Positions 59,148 to 64,000 of a DNA stretch of 64,000 bases are shown one piece after another. Position 1 is the stretch's first letter, and each line of letters opens with the position of its first letter. Below the pieces are notes generated by a model. It did not search any database. It was not told the origin of the DNA and saw only the letters and a program-made list of their open reading frames with translations. This stretch comes from Isoetes taiwanensis (lineage: Eukaryota; Streptophyta; Lycopodiopsida; Isoetales; Isoetaceae). The stretch lies in contig JAJEKV010000110.1 in assembly GCA_021234155.1 (NCBI GenBank), positions 810,187-874,186 of the forward strand. The letters run 5' to 3'. Both the position numbers and the translations under genes were made by a program.

Positions 59148-61480
59148 TAGTCCTAGGCTAGCCCTGCCCGTTGGCGGTGTTGCTTAATGGTTGTTCTACT
59201 ATGTGGCGCGGCTTTATGATTTCATAAACCCTTAGCACTAAATGTGCCGCCTGACGTGGGAAAGGCCATCCCCCTCCACCCTAGTAGAGCGTGGCAACAC
59301 GCACCACATGTAATGGGTACATCCAATTACTCCGCGGTTCCCTAGTGGACAAAAGGGCATGGAGTATGTATGCTATTACCACCTCCCGGCTTGAGGTTTT
59401 GTGGTTACAAGCACCTGCCTAAGGTACTGCCCTTCGTCATAGACGAGGGTTCTAATCCTACGTGCAACCGTGCTATATGCACCTGCTAATCTTAGGCTGG
59501 CCTTGCTCGTTGGCGATGTTACTTACTGGTTGTTCTACTGTGTGGTGCGGCTTTATGATTTCATAAACCCTTAGCACGTTGCTTACTGGTTGTTCTACTG
59601 TGTGGTGCGGCTTTATGATTTTTTTTTTTTTTTTTTTTTGAAGGAACGGAACTGCTTTTTTATTCATATGATAGGAAGAATTACATCAACGATCCCACAT
59701 GGATCTTATAGGAAGTATTTTTGCACATATATGAAAAGTACAAAGTATAATGTTTCAACTTTCATAGAGGACTACTACAGGAGAAGCCTCAACATCTTCA
59801 TTCTCCATGAACTGAAACTTATTGGATTGAGCAGCAATAAAACCAAAGAGATATCAGATAGAGGTCACAGAACCAGACTTTCAGTATCCTCTGAATCAAA
59901 ACGAAAGGGTCACCCTGTAGAAGGCGTCTTCCACTTCCATTATCCATCAAGGAGCCCATACATCCTCAACTGTATGTAGATCAAGGAGCCCATACATCCT
60001 CGACCATATGCAGAAGACACCGTGAAACAGCCACCATCACTTCTACCTGTATATAACTTTGGAAGTGGGATAGGTGGACAAGCCCTATCATCAAGCTGCA
60101 TTACTCTTACCATGACACTAAAAATATGATAAAGAAAAGTATAGGTCAGTGTTAGGAGAGCAGCCTGCCACTCTGCTCATAGAAGCTGCCACTCCTTCTT
60201 GAATTCTAGTTTCTCGTATCATAAGCAAGCAAATTATCCCGTACATTAAATTGTATCAGATGCTGCATTGTCGAGTTAAGCTTTCAATCTGAAACTGGCT
60301 AGACAAAGCATACAGCCGCCAGACTCTTCCCTTTAAAGCCCGGTGCAAGATGTATAGATATCAGCAAAACCCTAGCTTGGCAATCCAATCCAGTCTAATC
60401 CATTCAACCTACTTGCATTACATGCTAAAGAAGACCAAAACTGCATAAGTACATGATCTTTATCTGAACCATAAATTTAGTCTTTCCGCCAGCAGAAAAG
60501 GGTAAGAATAAACCAGAACATTCTAAATCACTTCAAGATTGTATTTCTTTAGATAAGCTTATCCAGAAAGAACTCAAGGACTTAACCTGCTTCAATTTGC
60601 ATCAATTCATCCTATATTTTTCAATCTATCCCAGGTCGACCCAGCCGTAGAAAAATACTTTACCAGGGAAGGGCCTACAAAGCTTATCCCCCAACTGGGA
60701 TCCATCAACAACTGCAAGGAAGATATGAACTAATACATCAAAAAAGAAACAAGATTGAAGATCGCCTACAGGTTACATCTCAAGAAAACCTAGGAAAAAA
60801 CTTGTGAAGGACCAATCTCACAGCAAGAGAATGTCTTGGTCTGGCCACCATCCCCAAGAATCTCCTCTCCATGCTTCGCTGCTGATCCGAAGGCAAGGAG
60901 AAGCGGCGGTAGCCTCTTCCGCAAACGACCTAGCCGCTGCCGCTTTGCCGCTTCATCCGTCCAAGATCTAATAATTTGGCTTTATGATTTCATAAACCCT
61001 TAGCACCCCGTCGACCCACTGTGTGGTGCGGCTTTATGATTTCATAAACCCTTAGCACCCCGTCCACCCTAGTAGAGTTAGAGTGTTGCAACACGCACCA
61101 CAAGTAATGGGTATGCCTAGTTGCTCCGCCCATGGTTCCCTAGTTGACAAAGGGGCATGGAGTATACATGCCGTTACCACCTCCTCGCTTGAGGTTTTGT
61201 GGTTACAAGAACCTTCCTAAAGTACTTCCCTTTATCATAGAAAGGAGTTCAAGTCCCATGTGCAACAGGTTCCCAATCTCAAATCCTAAAAGCCTAAACC
61301 CTAGTGGACCAAAGGATATAGAGTATGCATCCTATTGCCACATTTTGGCTTGAGGTTTTGTGGTTACAAGAACTTGTCTAAGGTACTTCTTTTTTTCATA
61401 CACGAGGGTTCAAGTCCTAGGTGCAACAGTGCTATATGCAACCGCTAGTCCTAGGCTAGCCCCCCATTGGCGGTGTTGCT
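59018..61480. repeat. Tandem satellite-like array, unit about 340 bp
   Basis: The landmark CATGGAGTATACATGCC recurs at about 59018, 59358 (variant), 61155 and 61318 (variant), each followed by TTGAGGTTTTGTGGTTACAA, CTAAGGTACTTCCCTT and GGCTTTATGATTTCATAAAC. The array is interrupted by the insertion at 59621-60978 and has local sub-duplications at 59515-59620 and 60979-61060. Confidence 0.75.
59621..60978 (-). mobile_element. Poly(A) retroposon with 12-13-bp target-site duplication
   Basis: A T-run at 59621-59639 is the poly(A) tail of a minus-strand insert. GGCTTTATGATT precedes the T-run (59609-59620) and recurs at 60979-60990, so the insert is 1358 bp. No long frame and no RT motif on its sense strand; a short MERRFLGMVARPRHS frame lies near its 5' end. 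A 38-bp internal tandem duplication (CAAGGAGCCCATACATCCTC) is at 59945-60005. Either a processed transcript or a nonautonomous retroposon. Confidence 0.75.
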
Positions 61481-62360
61481 TAATGGTTGTTCTACTGTGT
61501 GGCCTGGCTTTATGATTTCCTAAACCCTAAATCCTAAATTCTAAACCCTAAGCAAACTCTAAATCGATTTATTTTCTTATATTATTCTATTGAACAGGAA
61601 AAAGACTCGCATTGGAAGCAGTTGTTAAGCACTTGTTAGGCACACTAAGAATTGCACCAATGCCATATAGGAAGGTTGGAAATGGACATTGTAGTCCTGT
61701 TAGAGTGTTGTCAGTTGCTTGTTGGATGCTCTAAAGGAAGAGATATTATCTAGCCTTTAGAGCTATATTCACCTCAACTTCTTCAAGAACACATTGAACA
61801 TAACCTCGTTCAAGAGCTTGTGCTAAAGACACAATATTGCTCGTAGCATTGGAGCACTCCATAGTGCTTTGCCGCTTAAGTTTTATAGGGCAGACTATAT
61901 CTGAAGAAGATCTAAAAAAGCAATCTACGGTGGAATAATCTGTTTGTCTTTTAATTATCTACCTAGCATGTATTTAAAATTATCATGGGGTGTGGGATGC
62001 GCAATATTCTTCTCGATTAGGCCTCATCTCTTAGGTGCTTGGCTACATTTAGGCTACTTTTTGTACTCTGTTTACACCATAATTACGGGGTTAGTCACAA
62101 CGACTAAGTGGGAGTTGAGGTGCTATTACAACAACTAAGCATGACAAACTTGTTGATTTTTAAATAACTTTTTAGTTTATCTTTAAATAAAAAAAAGTAG
62201 TTATTAAAATTTAAAATTGCTATCTTTATATTATAAAGTTTTAGCGTATGTCATGAATCAAACCCTAATTTGGACAGTTGACATCGTCTAATTGCATTCG
62301 AAGGCCGAGATTTATCGTATGAATTCCCGCCACCGTGATTGGCCATGCTCTAACATCTTA
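61481..62360. other. Noncoding stretch
   Basis: CCCTAAATCCTAAA-type repeats at 61520-61552; otherwise AT-rich without a gene. Confidence 0.4.
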
Positions 62361-62362
62361 AG

Positions 62363-64000
62363 AATAGAATAGAATAGATTTTTAGCGTCCACGGAGACCA
62401 ACTGGCCTATGGGACCCAAACAAAAAAGAGAGCAGCAAGCGTATTACTAACAGGATTAAAAAACCCCCGCCCCGAAGGGTTTTCGAGGGAAAAACCTTAG
62501 CAGTAATAGGTCTGCTGGCATGCTGTACAATTGTGGACAGTTCAATACCGTCCCGGAGGACACAACTGAGTCCGTGCATCCATAACCTCCTGGAGGTATG
62601 ACCCCAACAAACCCACTGACGCCGTATTCAATAAGTCATGTAACGGTTGGCCAGGCACTAGTAATCGAATATATCGCTCTCTGATATGGGCAAACGCTGG
62701 GCAGATCTGGAGGGCATGACATTCATCCTCAATGGCGCCCTGGTGGCAACACTGGCAAAGCCTTTGTTCCCGTGCTTCCCGAGCCCAACGTCCTGTCTCA
62801 ATGCGGAGGCGATGTGCACCCATGCGAATGGAAGCTATAAGTCTGCGCTTCTTCATGGGCAATTGGGTGTACAAGTACTGGTGTGGGCATCTCGTGAGCC
62901 TGGGATTGACTTGCTGCTGATAGTGTGCCAGCTTAACGTGCGTCAGAGCATCTGCATCCCAGAGCTTGCGAAGGAAAGTAGCATCTAGGCACAACTTAAG
63001 TGCCTTGTGATCTTTCTTTGTCCTTACATATACGCATCTGTTTGCCTGTACACCCCAGCGTGAGAACCACTGAGCTTGCTTGTCCTTCCAGCAGGCTTTT
63101 AGGCGTTGGGGACCCATCGCCATGGCCAAAGCAAGGTTGGGCAAATGCATATCACCCATAGCGACCACCTTCTGAAAGTAAATGATATGGCGTTCCAATG
63201 CAGCCCATTGAAGGGGTAGAAAACCTGTCTCCTGGAGTAGGATCTGGTATGGAACTGTGAACTTTACCCCAAGGGCTCGTGCCAAGACGGCTTTCTGCAC
63301 CTGCTCGAGGTCATTCCAGGTGCTGAGGGATATCACCGGACCCCACACTTCTACCCCATATAGAAGGATCGGCTCGACCAATGCCTGAAATAAGTGTGAC
63401 TGGTGGCCCCAGGCATACAACTCTGCCTTGTGGCCGTTGTTCTGCATGGCTTATAGTGCTTTCCAACCTGCCTTGACCCGCAACCTGATGGCAGCATCCC
63501 AATGGGTGGTAGTAGAGAACTCGATCCCCAAGTACTTGTAGGTCGGAGCCACCTCTACATCCTGTCCCTGGTAAGTGAATGAGGGAAGCCTTGACTGACG
63601 GGATGATGAAACTAGCAGCACCCTAGTTTTGGCCAAGTTAACTCGTATGCCAGTGAATCGACAAAAAGTGTCAAGAGCATCCAGGTGACGTTGTATGTCC
63701 TCTGGAGTATAGGCCAAGAGGTTGACATCGTCAGCATATATGAGTTGCCGGATTGTGTGATGCATGAGATGGGCGCGCGCACCTCCATGCTCAGAGAGCC
63801 AATCTTCTAGCTGGTCAATGTACAGGCCAAAGAGTGTGGGGGAGAGGGGGCAACCTTGACGCACCCCAATACTACTGATTATCGGCTGTCCCGACGATGT
63901 GATACGGCCTGAGCATGCTTCGTATAGCCTATACACTGCATTCTGCAAGTCAAGGGGAGTCCCCGATGATGCATGATCTATCCCATAACCCGCCCCGGCA
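62363..64000 (-). mobile_element. LINE B copy 4: RT to 3' end, best preserved, runs off the window
   Basis: Minus strand. RT at 63948-63451: NAVYRLYEACSGRITSSGQP, GVRQGCPLSPTLFGLYIDQL, catalytic LIYADDVNLLAY, GIRVNLAKTRVLLVSSSRQS, YKYLGIEFSTTTHWD. A single TAA at about 63451 separates it from the next segment (63447-62542): FQALVEPILLYGVEVWGPVI, FTVPYQILLQETGFLPLQWA, CCHC-like CQCCHQGAIEDECHALQICP, GLLGSYLQEVMDARTQL. The 3' UTR hairpin is at 62442-62508; the tail is (TATTC)n at 62363-62380. The ORF2 3' half is open apart from that stop, so it is a young insertion. The sequence 63949-64000 diverges from the expected RT, possibly a rearrangement at the edge. Confidence 0.9.

Overview
The window looks like nuclear DNA of a land plant, probably a seed-free lineage such as a fern. 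This rests on two intron-containing plant genes (a plant cysteine oxidase and a chloroplast DUF21/CBS-domain protein), a broken exon resembling the intraflagellar-transport protein IFT56/TTC26 (expected only in plants with motile sperm), and a density of retroelement relics typical of large seed-free plant genomes. The lineage is an inference. No rRNA, tRNA or CRISPR locus was seen.

Layout. 1-1400: LINE relic (minus). 2.4-3.8 kb: simple repeats and stacked foldback elements. 4.8-6.8 kb: plant cysteine oxidase gene (minus, 5 exons), which reads as intact. 7.3-15.4 kb: several decayed LINEs in both orientations. 16-19.9 kb: a probable Helitron carrying an IFT56-like exon. 20-21.6 kb: local duplications and a LINE 3' end. 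22.0-30.2 kb: a DNA transposon bounded by terminal inverted repeats (TIRs), described below. 31.3 kb: another Helitron-like 3' end next to a chloroplast Cpn10 exon. 33.3-34.9 kb: LINE relic. 36.3-38.2 kb: decayed DNA-methyltransferase-like gene. 38.2-40.5 kb: 5' part of a Copia element, itself invaded by a 328-bp TRIM. 42.1-47.8 kb: chloroplast DUF21/CBS-domain (CNNM/CorC-type) gene (minus, 14 exons, 798 codons plus stop), which reads as intact. 48.2-49.7 kb: foldback elements and a third Helitron 3' end. 52.6-53.2 kb: a LINE with an internally inverted 5' part. 53-56.5 kb: noncoding repeats. 56.5-57.7 kb: LINE 3' end. 58.9-61.5 kb: tandem/inverted satellite split by a poly(A) retroposon with a target-site duplication. 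62.4-64.0 kb: the best-preserved LINE, running off the window.

The most unusual object is the 8.2-kb element at 21986-30220. It has related TIRs and two divergent genes. The leftward gene has 7 exons and encodes an N-terminal basic region, a ParB-like domain and a beta-class (motif IV before motif I) DNA amino-methyltransferase. The rightward gene encodes a DUF7869-like probable transposase. The introns and the promoter side of the methyltransferase gene carry about 17 copies of a palindrome centred on TATTCCGGAATA; I found none in the transposase half. Both genes carry lesions, so this copy is probably dead, but the architecture suggests a transposon family that encodes its own DNA methylase and possibly a DNA-binding partner for the palindromes. 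A second, more decayed methyltransferase-like gene at 36.3-38.2 kb also has palindromes (core CGCGCCWGGCGCG) at its 3' end.

A second theme is a LINE family ('LINE B' here; copies at 14.2, 33.4, 52.6 and 62.4 kb and a divergent 3' end at 21.4 kb) whose 3' UTR keeps one hairpin: the loop sequence is conserved while the outer stem changes with compensatory substitutions.
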